Shown here: one piece after another, positions 50,438 through 60,055 of the stretch | How positions within the stretch are numbered: position 1 is the stretch's first letter | How the letters are laid out: the number at the start of each line of letters is the position of its first letter | DNA from: JAKLFA01 sp964450385 | Lineage (GTDB): Bacteria; Omnitrophota; Gorgyraeia; Zapsychrales; JANLHA01 | Assembly (NCBI GenBank): GCA_964450385.1 | Contig: CAYVEC010000001.1 | Coordinates: 1-64,000 of the forward strand | DNA: 64,000 bases | Direction of reading: 5' to 3' | The notes under the pieces: model-generated | The model's database searches: none | What the model saw: only the letters and a program-made list of their open reading frames with translations | What the model was told of the DNA's origin: nothing | Made by a program: the position numbers and the translations under genes

Positions 50438-51535
50438 ATGAAGAAAAAAGCGATCCAGCGTTTATTGAAGTTACAGCCTTATCAGCCGGGCCGGCCCATC
50501 AGTGAGGTCAAACGCGAACTCGGGCTTCGCCAGGTGGTGAAGCTCGCCTCGAATGAGAATCCCTACCCGCCGTCACCGAAGGTGATCGAGGCGATCACCC
50601 GCGCTGCCCAGGACCTCAATCGGTATCCGGACGGATATTGTTATGAGCTCCGACGAGCCGTCGCGGAGTTCCTGCATGTCGATCGGGATGATCTGATCTT
50701 TGGGAATGGGTCTGATGAGATCATTATTATGGCGCAGCGGGCCTTTGTTGAGCCTGGGGACGAGGTCATCGTGTCTCATCCGTCGTTTATGGTTTATAGT
50801 ATCGGGGCTCAGGCCCTCGGGGCGGTGACGCGGGTGATCCCGATGAAGGATTTTCGGCATGACCTGGCAGCGATCACCGCCGCGGTCACAGATCGGACCA
50901 AGATCATTTTTATCGATAACCCGGGGAACCCCGCGGGAACGTATGTTCCATCAGACGAGCTGAAGGGTTTTTTGGATTCGGTGCCTTCGGATGTGCTCGT
51001 CTTTCTCGATGAGGCGTACTATGAGTATGCCGTTGAGCGGGATGATTATCCTCGGACGATTCCCTGGCTGTCGCAGTATCCGAATCTTGTGGTGGCGCGG
51101 ACGTTCTCGAAGATGTACGGGCTTGCGGGGCTTCGGGTCGGGTACGCCGCGGCGAGCGCTGAGGTGGTTGATCTCCTGAACCGTGTCCGTGAACCTTTTA
51201 ACGTGAATTCGCTCGCTCAGGTGGCCGCGGTCGCGGCCCTGCGTGACCGCCGGTATTATGAGGGTATCCGCCGGGAGTTCCTTGGCGAACGCCAGCGCGT
51301 CTGCGCGGCCCTCGAGGAGATGGGGATCCCCTATGTCCCGAGCGCGACCAATTTTGTCCTGATGAATGTCGGGGCGTTCGGCCCTGGGGTGGCTGACCGG
51401 CTTCTCGGCGCCGGGGTGATCGTCCGGGATATGCGCGCCTGGGGTCTCGAGGCGTATATCCGTATTACGATCGGAAGCGCGCGGGAGAATAATAAATGTC
51501 TTCGAGCATTACAAACCGTTGTTCAGAAAAGTTGA
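50438..51535 (+). CDS. hisC: Histidinol-phosphate/aromatic aminotransferase
   Basis: 365 residues, PLP fold-type I, subfamily I-beta. It has LASNENPYPPSP, GNGSDEII, DNPGNPAGTY, FLDEAYYEY and the Schiff-base Lys in FSKMYGLAGLRVG (~223). It could act in histidine synthesis. Between pheA and aroF it more likely also transaminates phenylpyruvate and hydroxyphenylpyruvate, as many HisC proteins do. It lies 12 bases after pheA. Confidence 0.93.
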   Translation: MKKKAIQRLLKLQPYQPGRPISEVKRELGLRQVVKLASNENPYPPSPKVIEAITRAAQDLNRYPDGYCYELRRAVAEFLHVDRDDLIFGNGSDEIIIMAQRAFVEPGDEVIVSHPSFMVYSIGAQALGAVTRVIPMKDFRHDLAAITAAVTDRTKIIFIDNPGNPAGTYVPSDELKGFLDSVPSDVLVFLDEAYYEYAVERDDYPRTIPWLSQYPNLVVARTFSKMYGLAGLRVGYAAASAEVVDLLNRVREPFNVNSLAQVAAVAALRDRRYYEGIRREFLGERQRVCAALEEMGIPYVPSATNFVLMNVGAFGPGVADRLLGAGVIVRDMRAWGLEAYIRITIGSARENNKCLRALQTVVQKS

Positions 51536-51542
51536 GGGCGAG

Positions 51543-52559
51543 ATGATCGTTATATTGAAATCAGATGTGACCGAGGAACAGATTCAGCATATTGTTCAAA
51601 AGGCCGAGGCCTTGGGTCTGCGGGCCCATATTTCCCGAGGGGTCGAGCGCAGCATTATCGGGTTCATCGGACCCGAGGATGTTCTTCGCGTAACCCCGCT
51701 TGAGGTGTTCCCCGGTGTTGAAAGCGTCATGCCGGTATTGTCTCCATTTCGGCTGGTCTCCAGAGAGTTCCAGCCCCAGGATTCTGAGGTCGTGGTCAAA
51801 AAAGGGGTCGTGATCGGGGGCAAGGCCCTTGTGATCATGGCCGGTCCGTGTTCGATCGAGAGTTATGAGACCCTCCTTGATGTGGCTGAACACGTGAAAA
51901 AGGCCGGGGCCACGATCCTTCGCGGCGGGGCCTTTAAGCCGAGGACGTCGCCGTACGATTTTCAGGGGATGGGTGAGGACGGCCTCAAGATTATGAAAGA
52001 TGTGGCTCAGGCCACAGGGTTGGCGACGGTGACTGAGCTTATGGATACCCGTCATGTTGAGCTCTTGGACCGGTATGTTGACATGTTCCAGATCGGGGCG
52101 CGCAATATGCAGAATTTTACGCTCCTGCGCGAGGTCGGAAAGACCCGAAAGCCGGTTCTTTTAAAACGCGGCATCAGCGCCACGATTAAGGAATGGCTGA
52201 TGTCGGCCGAATATATTTTATCCGAGGGGAACACGAGCGTGGTTCTCTGCGAGCGGGGGATTCGGACCTTTGAGACCGAGACACGGAACACCGTGGACAT
52301 CAATGCTGTTCCGGTCGTGAAACAGAAATCTCATCTGCCGATCATCGTGGATCCGAGCCATGGGACAGGCCGGTGGGGGCTGGTGGGGAGCGTCGCTAAG
52401 GCGGCGGTCGCGGCGGGGTGTGACGGATTGATGATCGAGGTCCATCACAATCCCGAAGAGGCCCAGTCGGACGGGGCCCAGTCGCTCGTGCCCGAACGGT
52501 TCGCGCAGCTCGTGAAGGAATTACGGGCCGTGGCCCAGGCGGTCGGACGAACATTATAA
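51543..52559 (+). CDS. aroF: 3-deoxy-7-phosphoheptulonate synthase, type I-beta
   Basis: 338 residues. An N-terminal ferredoxin-like regulatory domain (~1-70, as in Thermotoga) is followed by the barrel: MAGPCSIES, GGAFKPRTSPYDFQG and VDPSHGTGRW. It condenses PEP and erythrose-4-phosphate, the first step of the shikimate pathway. The added domain suggests feedback inhibition by Tyr or Phe. ATG 51543 is preferred over a start at 51519 inside hisC. Confidence 0.96.
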   Translation: MIVILKSDVTEEQIQHIVQKAEALGLRAHISRGVERSIIGFIGPEDVLRVTPLEVFPGVESVMPVLSPFRLVSREFQPQDSEVVVKKGVVIGGKALVIMAGPCSIESYETLLDVAEHVKKAGATILRGGAFKPRTSPYDFQGMGEDGLKIMKDVAQATGLATVTELMDTRHVELLDRYVDMFQIGARNMQNFTLLREVGKTRKPVLLKRGISATIKEWLMSAEYILSEGNTSVVLCERGIRTFETETRNTVDINAVPVVKQKSHLPIIVDPSHGTGRWGLVGSVAKAAVAAGCDGLMIEVHHNPEEAQSDGAQSLVPERFAQLVKELRAVAQAVGRTL

Positions 52560-52585
52560 TCAGACATCTACGATAGAGGGTGACT

Positions 52586-53446
52586 ATGATGGGATTCGGA
52601 GGGGGACCGGTATTTCGTAAGGTGGCGATCATTGGCGTTGGGTTGATCGGTGGTTCGCTGGGAAAGGCGATCAAAAAACATCAGCTGGCTCGAGAGGTGA
52701 TTGGGTTTTCTCGGCGGCGCGAGACGCTCGCGGCAGCAGTCCAAGCCCAGGCGATCGATCACGGTTCGCTTGATCTGAAGAAGGCGGTTCTGAACGCGGA
52801 CCTGGTTGTCCTTGCGACCCCGGTCCGGGCCGTTGAAGAGATCATGCGGCAGATCGAGCCTGACCTGAAGAAGGGCGTTCTTGTCATGGATGTCGGCAGT
52901 ACCAAGGCCGGCATTGTTGCCTCGGCGCAGGCTGTTTTGTCGAACGGAGCGATGTTCGTGGGTGCTCATCCGTTAGCTGGATCTGAAAAACGGGGAATTG
53001 AATTCGCTGACGAAAATCTTTTTGCCGGGTCTACATGCATTCTCACCCCGGTCGAAACAACGAATCGAGGTGCGGTCGAGCGGGTGAAACGGTTATGGGC
53101 GAGTGTGGGGGCAGCGGTCAAGATCATGGATCCGGAGGAACATGACCGGACCCTGGCCTATGTCAGCCATCTTCCGCATGTGATCGCGTATGCTCTGATG
53201 CAGACGATTCCGTCGGAGTTTTTGCCATACGGGGCCACAGGGTTGAAGGATACGACCCGGATCGCGGCATCGTCGCCCGAGGTCTGGCAGGATATTTGTT
53301 TAGTGAATTCGAGGAATATGCTTGATGCGATGGATGCCTTTGTCGAGCACTTTTCAACGATGCGGCGCGCGATGGGCGAATCGGATGACAAGGTGCTCTT
53401 AGAACAGTTCCAAGCCGCCCAGAAAAAAAGAGAAGGCCTTGCGTGA
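52586..53446 (+). CDS. tyrA: Prephenate dehydrogenase
   Basis: 286 residues. The NAD-binding IIGVGLIGGSLGKAI (~13-27) is followed by VLATPVRAVEEIM, DVGSTKAG, GAHPLAGSEKRG (catalytic His region) and a helical dimer domain. It makes 4-hydroxyphenylpyruvate for tyrosine. The start is ATG 52586 after AGAGGG; GTG 52580 is an alternative. The stop overlaps the cmk start. aroA, often placed between tyrA and cmk, is absent. Confidence 0.95.
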   Translation: MMGFGGGPVFRKVAIIGVGLIGGSLGKAIKKHQLAREVIGFSRRRETLAAAVQAQAIDHGSLDLKKAVLNADLVVLATPVRAVEEIMRQIEPDLKKGVLVMDVGSTKAGIVASAQAVLSNGAMFVGAHPLAGSEKRGIEFADENLFAGSTCILTPVETTNRGAVERVKRLWASVGAAVKIMDPEEHDRTLAYVSHLPHVIAYALMQTIPSEFLPYGATGLKDTTRIAASSPEVWQDICLVNSRNMLDAMDAFVEHFSTMRRAMGESDDKVLLEQFQAAQKKREGLA

Positions 53447-54132
53447 AGCCTCGGTCCGGATCCCAGGTGGTCGCTATTGATGGTCCTGCTGGCGCTGGCA
53501 AGAGCACGGTCGCCAAGCTCCTGGCCAGCCGTTTAGGGTTTTCATACTTGGATACCGGGGCGATGTACCGGTCGCTCACGCTTAAAGCCATGCGGGGCGG
53601 GGTTGACCTCACGGACGGGGCGGCCCTTGCGGATCTTGCCCGCCGGACCGAGATCGATATCATCGGGAATCCCGCGTCGGGGGTTAAGGTTATTTTGGAT
53701 GGTGAAGACGTCTCAGAGGCTATTCGTACACCCGAGGTAACGAATCAGACGTTTCATATTGCGGGAGAGTCGCTCGTCCGCGAGGTCATGGTCGGGCTTC
53801 AGCGCCGGATCGGCAGCCGCGCGGACGTCGTCATCGAGGGGCGTGACATCGGCACGGTTGTGTTCCCTGAGGCGCAGCATAAATTTTATCTGGACGCGAC
53901 TGTTGAGGAGCGGGCCCTCCGCCGGCACAAGGAATTTTTGGCCAAGGGGAAAGCGTCAGTTTTGGAGCAGGTCCTTCAGGACGTTCAGGCTCGAGATCAC
54001 AAGGATTTCACCCGCCGGGTCGGCCCGTTAAGGAAGGCGGCCGATGCCATCGTCATCGATTCAAGCGCGATGACGATCGATGAGGTGATTGCCTGTATGG
54101 CCTCTCATATCCTCGGAAAGCAGAAATCGTAG
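53443..54132 (+). CDS. cmk: Cytidylate kinase
   Basis: 229 residues with P-loop GPAGAGKSTVAKLLA (~14-28), LDTGAMYRSLT, EGRDIGTVVFPEA and the LID region RDHKDFTRRVGPL. It phosphorylates CMP and dCMP. GTG 53443 overlaps the tyrA stop by four bases, so translation is coupled. Confidence 0.95.
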   Translation: MKPRSGSQVVAIDGPAGAGKSTVAKLLASRLGFSYLDTGAMYRSLTLKAMRGGVDLTDGAALADLARRTEIDIIGNPASGVKVILDGEDVSEAIRTPEVTNQTFHIAGESLVREVMVGLQRRIGSRADVVIEGRDIGTVVFPEAQHKFYLDATVEERALRRHKEFLAKGKASVLEQVLQDVQARDHKDFTRRVGPLRKAADAIVIDSSAMTIDEVIACMASHILGKQKS

Positions 54133-54157
54133 CGACGTATGGGGACACAGAACAGTC

Positions 54158-55948
54158 ATGGATAGATCATTAATCCGTAATTTCTCGATCATTGCGCATA
54201 TCGATCACGGCAAATCGACCCTTGCTGACCGGCTCCTGCTTTTTACGGGCGCGATCGATGAGCGGAAATTCCATCATCAGCTTCTCGACAGTATGGACCT
54301 CGAGCAGGAACGGGGGATCACGATCAAGGCCTCGGCCGTGCGGATCCATTATCCGGCGCGCGACGGCCAGGAATATGTTTTTAATTTGATCGACACCCCC
54401 GGCCATGTGGACTTTTCCTATGAGGTCGAGAAGTCACTTCGGGCCTGCGAGGGGGCCCTGCTCGTGACGGACGCCTCTCAGGGCGTTGAGTCGCAGACCG
54501 TGGCCAATTATTATCTGGCCATTGACAATCATCTCGAGCTCCTTCCCGTCTTGAACAAGATCGATATTACAACAATTGACCTCGATCACGCGAAGCTCGA
54601 GCTGATGGAGATCCTTGGTTTTGATGAGCACAAGATCCAGCTCGTTTCAGCCAAGGAGGGGATCGGGATCGCAGAGCTGTTTGAGAAGATCGTTGAGGTG
54701 ATCCCACCGCCGGAAGGAGATGAGGCCGCGCCCCTCAAGGCCCTGATCTTTGACATGGAATATGATATTTATAAAGGGGTGATCATCTATGTCCGGATTC
54801 TTGATGGGGTGATTGCGCCCGGTCTGCGTGTCGTCATGATGAATACCGGGAATGAATTTGCTGTTGAAGAGGTCGGCGTTTTTCGGCCGGAGATGACCCG
54901 GGTGAAGGGGTTGGCGGCCGGGGAGGTTGGGTATATCGCCTGTAATGTCCATGATCCGCAGATGGTGCGGATCGGGGACACGGTCACGGACAAGGCACGG
55001 CCGGCGGCTGAGGCCCTTCCTGGGTACCGCCAGCTGAACCCCCTTGTTTTTTGCGGGATCTATCCGGTGAATGCCAAGGATTTCATGCCCCTGCGCGAGG
55101 CGATCGGGAAATTGAGGCTCAATGACCCGAGCTTTACGTATGAGCCCGAGAGTTCGCAGTCGTTCGGGCATGGGTTCCGCTGCGGCTTCCTCGGGCTCCT
55201 CCATATGGAGATTGTTCAGGAGCGCCTCCAGCGTGAATACGACCTGAATTTGATCCTGACCACGCCGAATGTCCAGTATCAGGTTGTCAAAAAGAACGGG
55301 GAGCGCGTCGCACTGGAAAATCCGTGCGACCTGCCCGACGGGGGGATCACGGACCGGATCGAAGAGCCGATCCTCGAGGTCGCGATCATGACGCCGGTTC
55401 AGTACATGGACCGGGTGATGGAGCTCGCGAAGACCAAGCGCGGGAATTTTCAAAAGAGCGAGTATGTTTCGGATCGGATGCGGATCGTCTTTGATATTCC
55501 TCTGGCCGAGGTGATCGTGGACTTTAACGATATGGTGAAGTCCCTGACCCGGGGATATGGCTCGATCGATTATAAATTTAAGGGTTTCCAGGTGGCCACG
55601 GTGTCGCGGCTGGACATTCTCATCAACGGCAAGCCGTGTGATGCCTTTTCGTTCCTTGTGAATAAGGACCGCGCCTATGAAAAAGGATCGGCCCTGGTCT
55701 CCAAGTTGAAGGACCTCATTCCTCAGCAGCTCTATGAGGTGAAGGTCCAGGCCTCCTGCGACGGCCGGATCATTTCGAGCGCGCGGATTAAGGCCACGGG
55801 GAAGAATGTCACAGCCAAATGCTACGGCGGGGATATCACACGGAAACGGAAACTTTGGGAAAAACAAAAAGAGGGCAAGAAACGGCTCAAGCAGATCGGC
55901 AATGTCGAGGTGCCGCAGGAGGCGTTCTTGGCCGCGTTAAAGATATGA
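54158..55948 (+). CDS. lepA: Elongation factor 4 (LepA)
   Basis: 596 residues, the normal length. G motifs are AHIDHGKSTLADRLL (G1), QERGITIKA (G2), DTPGHVDFS (G3) and LNKIDI (G4), followed by domain II, the EF-G-like domains III and V and the LepA-specific C-terminal domain (GGDITRKRKLWEKQKEGKKR). It is a ribosome-associated GTPase. ATG 54158 is chosen since the longer frame adds an unrelated N-terminus. It is followed by lepB, as in many bacteria. Confidence 0.97.
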   Translation: MDRSLIRNFSIIAHIDHGKSTLADRLLLFTGAIDERKFHHQLLDSMDLEQERGITIKASAVRIHYPARDGQEYVFNLIDTPGHVDFSYEVEKSLRACEGALLVTDASQGVESQTVANYYLAIDNHLELLPVLNKIDITTIDLDHAKLELMEILGFDEHKIQLVSAKEGIGIAELFEKIVEVIPPPEGDEAAPLKALIFDMEYDIYKGVIIYVRILDGVIAPGLRVVMMNTGNEFAVEEVGVFRPEMTRVKGLAAGEVGYIACNVHDPQMVRIGDTVTDKARPAAEALPGYRQLNPLVFCGIYPVNAKDFMPLREAIGKLRLNDPSFTYEPESSQSFGHGFRCGFLGLLHMEIVQERLQREYDLNLILTTPNVQYQVVKKNGERVALENPCDLPDGGITDRIEEPILEVAIMTPVQYMDRVMELAKTKRGNFQKSEYVSDRMRIVFDIPLAEVIVDFNDMVKSLTRGYGSIDYKFKGFQVATVSRLDILINGKPCDAFSFLVNKDRAYEKGSALVSKLKDLIPQQLYEVKVQASCDGRIISSARIKATGKNVTAKCYGGDITRKRKLWEKQKEGKKRLKQIGNVEVPQEAFLAALKI

Positions 55949-55960
55949 TCGGGGGTAGCG

Positions 55961-56527
55961 ATGAATAAGCCGGCGTGGAGAGAATGGGTCGAGTCGCTTG
56001 CGATCGCTTTTATTTTGGCGATGTTTATCCGGACGTTTTTTATCCAGGCATTCCGGATCCCGAGCGGATCCATGGAGCCGACGCTTCAGATTCAGGACCG
56101 CCTCATGGTGAACAAGCTCCGTCTGGGGCCGAAGATCCCGTTCACGCATAAACGGATCCCGGGGTACGGCCAGCTTCATCGGGGCGATATTATCGTCTTC
56201 GTTTATCCCGGTGAGCCCAAGAAGGATTTTATCAAACGACTGATCGCCTTTGGCGGGGAGCGGGTCGAGATTCGTTTCGGTGATGTCTATATCAACGATC
56301 AGATCGTCGAAGATCCGCGGATAAGGAATATTTATTACTATAACTATGGGCCGTACGCCCAGCCTGGGGCCGCGATCGAGGTTCCGCCGGGACATCTGTT
56401 TGTCCTTGGGGATAATAGTAAATCGAGTCATGACAGCCGGTATTGGGGATTTGTTCCGGTCGAAAATGTGATCGGAAATGCGTCGGTCATTTATTTTCCA
56501 TTCACACGGATGCGTTTTATACGGTAA
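55961..56527 (+). CDS. lepB: Signal peptidase I
   Basis: 188 residues. A single N-terminal membrane helix (~14-32) is followed by the catalytic Ser in IPSGSMEPTL and Lys in DFIKRLIAFGGE (the Ser/Lys dyad), then GDVYIND and LGDNSKSSHDSRYWG (box E). It cleaves signal peptides outside the cytoplasmic membrane. It lies 12 bases after lepA. Confidence 0.96.
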   Translation: MNKPAWREWVESLAIAFILAMFIRTFFIQAFRIPSGSMEPTLQIQDRLMVNKLRLGPKIPFTHKRIPGYGQLHRGDIIVFVYPGEPKKDFIKRLIAFGGERVEIRFGDVYINDQIVEDPRIRNIYYYNYGPYAQPGAAIEVPPGHLFVLGDNSKSSHDSRYWGFVPVENVIGNASVIYFPFTRMRFIR

Positions 56528-56539
56528 AGGGGTGTGGGG

Positions 56540-57166
56540 ATGATGCTTGTTGTCGGGATCCTTGCGGCGTATTGTCTTGGGTCGTTGCCCACGGCCTATC
56601 TCACGGGCCGGGTTTTAAAAGGGATCGATATCCGTGAGCATGGCTCAGGGAATGTCGGTGCCACGAACACCTTTCGTGTCTTGGGCCGGGGACCCGGGAT
56701 ACTGGTTCTGGTCGTTGATATTCTTAAAGGTGTTCTCGGTGTTCTTGGTGTTGGGGCCTTGCTCGGATTGCCGGAGGAACTCGACCGGATTCTGCTCGGC
56801 CTCGCGGCGGTTTCGGGTCATAACTGGACGATCTTCCTCGAGTTTAAGGGTGGAAAAGGGATGGCGACCAGTTTGGGTGTGCTGATTGGTCTTGCCGTCT
56901 CGTTCCCTGATCTGTGGCTTGTTGTGGGGATGTGCCTTTTTGTGTGGATCCTCGTCTTTGGCGCGAGCGGATATGTCTCGCTCGCCTCTCTTTTGGCTGC
57001 TGTTGCCCTGCCTGTTGTTATGGTCGCCGCAGGGCAGGGATATGCCATGGTCGTATTGGCCGCTGTGTTTTGTCTGTTCGTGGTTGTCCGGCATCGTTCG
57101 AATCTTCAGCGGATTCTTTCCAGGACCGAGCATCGGGTCAGATGGCTGCCGTGGTTTCGGACCTGA
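56540..57166 (+). CDS. plsY: Acyl-phosphate:glycerol-3-phosphate acyltransferase PlsY
   Basis: 208 residues with five to six membrane helices. It has motif 1 SLPTAYLTGR, motif 2 HGSGNVGATNTFRVLG and motif 3 GGKGMATSLG. It makes lysophosphatidic acid from acyl-phosphate, starting phospholipid synthesis in the inner membrane. The start is ATG 56540, seven bases after AAGGGG. It ends the hisC-to-plsY run; a promoter follows for the next gene. Confidence 0.94.
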   Translation: MMLVVGILAAYCLGSLPTAYLTGRVLKGIDIREHGSGNVGATNTFRVLGRGPGILVLVVDILKGVLGVLGVGALLGLPEELDRILLGLAAVSGHNWTIFLEFKGGKGMATSLGVLIGLAVSFPDLWLVVGMCLFVWILVFGASGYVSLASLLAAVALPVVMVAAGQGYAMVVLAAVFCLFVVVRHRSNLQRILSRTEHRVRWLPWFRT

Positions 57167-57184
57167 TAGGCGGGGTGTGATCTT

Positions 57185-57213
57185 TTGCCTCGGAACCCGG
57201 GGTGTGGTATTAT
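57185..57213 (+). promoter_or_regulatory. Promoter of the secreted glycoside hydrolase gene
   Basis: TTGCCT at 57185-57190 and TG-extended TATTAT at 57208-57213 with a 17-base spacer. Confidence 0.6.
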
Positions 57214-57248
57214 TGTTCTGTCGAAACACGGTATCAAAGACGTTAAGA

Positions 57249-59876
57249 ATGAAACATCTCTTTTTCTTCAGTTGTCTCCTTCTGGCACATGGCATGTTCC
57301 TGACCGAGGTCGCTGCGGCCGCGCGTGTCCGCACGGCTTTGTCCCCGGTCTCTGGTGCGATGGAGCTTCAGACCGACGGGGATGGCGATGGGGTCTACGC
57401 CTCTTATGTAGTGAAGGGGGTCGGTTATAGCCCGGTACCGATCGGGCGGAGCGGGTTTCAGTGGGGGGTGACGAACATCTTTGATGACCCGTTGATTCTC
57501 GAGCGCGACTTTCAGGTGATCGCCGACATGGGCGCGAACACGATCCGCATCTGGAAGGCGAACGCCACCAATACGTCGCAGAATGAGTTCCCTAATTTTA
57601 TGACCGAGCGGACCCTGACCATGGCCGATGAGTACGGGCTGAAGGTGATCCCCGGGTTTTGGATCGCTGTCGAGGGGTATTGGCAGTGCGGCCTCAATGG
57701 GAGGGAATTTGTCTGGGATCAGTCGTTCTTCGATCTCGCGGGCCGACAGGTCTGGCCTGAGGTGCGCGCGGACATCCTCGAGCGCTGGCGCGCTTTTATT
57801 CTCGAATTCCGAGATCATCCCGCCGTGCTCTTTTGGGCGATCGGCAATGAAAATAATTATCACATCGGGCACGATCCGCTCATCCTTGAGGACTTCTATC
57901 GGTTGATCAATGAGATGGCGGAATTGGCCCATACACTCGACGATCGGCCTGTCGCTTTTGTGAATGGCGACATTGTGGTCACAGCCGATGTCGTGGACCC
58001 GGCGGGGGGGACCGCTGGAGAGATCGACCTGTTCCCGCAGATCGTCCGTGAGACGGCCGCTGCCGTTGATATTTGGGGGGTCAATGCCTATCGCGGCAAA
58101 TCATTTGGGGACCTCTTTAGCGATTTTCACGCGATCTCCGGAGGGACAAAGCCCTTATGGGTCGCGGAATATGGGATTGATGCCTGGCATAGCGATCCCG
58201 CGGATGCGGAAGGGGGACGCGAGGACCAGGACCGTCATGCGGAATGGATCACGGCCCAGTGGCAGGAGATCGCCGGCGCCTCGTCCCTGGGGGTCATCGG
58301 CGCGACCATCATGTCGTATTCGGATGAATGGTGGAAGCCCGACGCATGGTTGTGTAAAAAAGAAGGCTGGGAGCAATGGTGGCGTCCCTACTGGATGCTC
58401 TTGGGCGGTGGTGTCAAGGACCAATGCGGCGTCTTTAACACGACCCATGACCTCTACGGGTTCGGTCCCACGGATGATAATTGTGACGGGATCATTGATA
58501 CCGAGGACGATTGGATTCCGTCGGCACCGGATCAATTTTTTAATGAGGAATGGTGGGGATTGGTATCGGTTCATCCGGGTTTTCTTCCAGGCTTCCCTGA
58601 TGTCGTCATGCCCCGGAAGGCGTATTATGCCTTGCGGCATGGATTTTCGGGTCAGGCGAATAAGGCGCCGGTCATTGAACAGGTCCCGCAACGCACGGCC
58701 GCCCCTGGGGAGTTGGTGGTCGTCGCGATCACGGCCCGTGATCCGGATAATGATCCGGTATCGTTTTCGGCACGGCTCGCGACGGGGGAGGGGATTGAGA
58801 CGATCGGGGCCGTCCTCGTTGACCAGGGGGAGGGGCAGGCGGAATTCCGCTGGACCCCGGAGGCCCGCCATGTCGGGACGACCCGTGTCGTGGTCTCGGT
58901 CCACGATGTTTTGGGATTGACGGCGGAGACGGTGATCACGATCGTGGTTGGGCTGCCGCCGAAGATCATCTCGGTGACGCCTCTCGACGCTGAAGCGGGT
59001 GATGTGATAACGATCACGGGGCAGTATTTTGGCGCCTATCAGGCGGGTAGCCGTTATGATCCGCCCGTTGATTTTAACGCCGATGGGGTCATTGACGCCG
59101 GGGACTCGGCGATCTTCATGAACGCCTACGGGACGGTTGAGGGGTCGAGCCGTTTTAATCCCGCGGTCGACCTGAACCGGGACGGTCGGGTCTCGGTCAA
59201 TGATTTTTATATTTTCGGGGCAGCCTATCAGGCCCGGGCCGGCCGGGATTTCGTTGAGTTTTCAGACGGCCGTTTCGCCCGTATTAAAGAGTGGCGTGAT
59301 GACCGGATCATCTGCGAGATCCCCACGGGCGCGCGTTCAGGGAATCTTCGGGTCCGGACCGAGAGCGGGTCAAGTAACGGGGTTGCATTCACCGTCGGGT
59401 CAGCGGCCTCGAGGATTCAGGTCGTTTCGTTAACACCGGGTCTGGCCTCGGCGATGACACGGGTCACGATCGAGGGGCGCGGATTCGGGTCGTTCCAGGG
59501 GAGCTATCGGTACACGAGCAGTTATGATCTTAATCGGGACACGATGATTAACACGACGGACATGGCCCTTTTTATGAGTCATTATAAGTCACGCCGTGGG
59601 GAACCGCGGTATAGTGACGAGGTCGACTATGATGTCGACGGGGATGTCGATGTTCAGGACTTCTTTATTTTCGGCCAGGGCGCGAACGCGGCGCGCGGAT
59701 CCGCCTATGTTGTCTTAGGGGGTCTCTGGCCGCGGGTCGTCTCCTGGACCTGGGAGAAGATCGTCGTTGAGGTGCCATTCAACGCCTTTCGGCTTCTCGG
59801 GGCAGGGCCCATTCCGGTCTCGATCGTGACCCCTTCGGGATCAGCCGATGCCGGTCAGATCCGCCTTCAGCAATAA
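57249..59876 (+). CDS. Secreted glycoside hydrolase with Ig-like and nested dockerin/TIG domains
   Basis: 875 residues. The signal peptide covers residues 1-~25 (cut near EVAAAA). A (beta/alpha)8 domain follows (~45-460) with acid/base Glu in FWAIGNENNYH and probable nucleophile Glu in PLWVAEYGIDAWHS, the GH clan A (GH2/GH5-like) layout. A cadherin/Ig-like domain (~475-575) comes next, then two IPT/TIG domains (~576-720 and ~722-875). Each TIG domain is interrupted after ITGQYFGAYQ or IEGRGFGSFQ by a pair of dockerin-like EF-hand loops (DFNADGVIDAGD, DLNRDGRVSVND; DLNRDTMINTTD, DYDVDGDVDVQD). It is probably exported to degrade or remodel a polysaccharide. The substrate is unknown. Confidence 0.82.
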   Translation: MKHLFFFSCLLLAHGMFLTEVAAAARVRTALSPVSGAMELQTDGDGDGVYASYVVKGVGYSPVPIGRSGFQWGVTNIFDDPLILERDFQVIADMGANTIRIWKANATNTSQNEFPNFMTERTLTMADEYGLKVIPGFWIAVEGYWQCGLNGREFVWDQSFFDLAGRQVWPEVRADILERWRAFILEFRDHPAVLFWAIGNENNYHIGHDPLILEDFYRLINEMAELAHTLDDRPVAFVNGDIVVTADVVDPAGGTAGEIDLFPQIVRETAAAVDIWGVNAYRGKSFGDLFSDFHAISGGTKPLWVAEYGIDAWHSDPADAEGGREDQDRHAEWITAQWQEIAGASSLGVIGATIMSYSDEWWKPDAWLCKKEGWEQWWRPYWMLLGGGVKDQCGVFNTTHDLYGFGPTDDNCDGIIDTEDDWIPSAPDQFFNEEWWGLVSVHPGFLPGFPDVVMPRKAYYALRHGFSGQANKAPVIEQVPQRTAAPGELVVVAITARDPDNDPVSFSARLATGEGIETIGAVLVDQGEGQAEFRWTPEARHVGTTRVVVSVHDVLGLTAETVITIVVGLPPKIISVTPLDAEAGDVITITGQYFGAYQAGSRYDPPVDFNADGVIDAGDSAIFMNAYGTVEGSSRFNPAVDLNRDGRVSVNDFYIFGAAYQARAGRDFVEFSDGRFARIKEWRDDRIICEIPTGARSGNLRVRTESGSSNGVAFTVGSAASRIQVVSLTPGLASAMTRVTIEGRGFGSFQGSYRYTSSYDLNRDTMINTTDMALFMSHYKSRRGEPRYSDEVDYDVDGDVDVQDFFIFGQGANAARGSAYVVLGGLWPRVVSWTWEKIVVEVPFNAFRLLGAGPIPVSIVTPSGSADAGQIRLQQ

Positions 59877-60055
59877 AATTTCTCCAACTCGAATTTCCTC
59901 TTGGCCTTCTGGCGATCCTCGACTCGTGGCGGATTTGTTTTAAAATTTTTATCGATCAGTCCTTCCAACGGCTGTCTCCTGATCGTCTTTTCTCGTCGAC
60001 AAATCTGTTTTATTCTATTCTGAGGAAGCGCTTTCCCCGAATGTCTCCTCCTGCC

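Noticed and set aside
54647..55867. Minus-strand open frame of about 406 codons opposite lepA
   Set aside because: Fully antisense to an unmistakable LepA; the translation is low-information and Arg/His/Asp-rich like other shadows here.
56886..57248. Upstream extension of the glycoside hydrolase frame into plsY
   Set aside because: The extension reads plsY in the wrong frame; ATG 57249 gives a clean signal peptide and has a promoter just before it.
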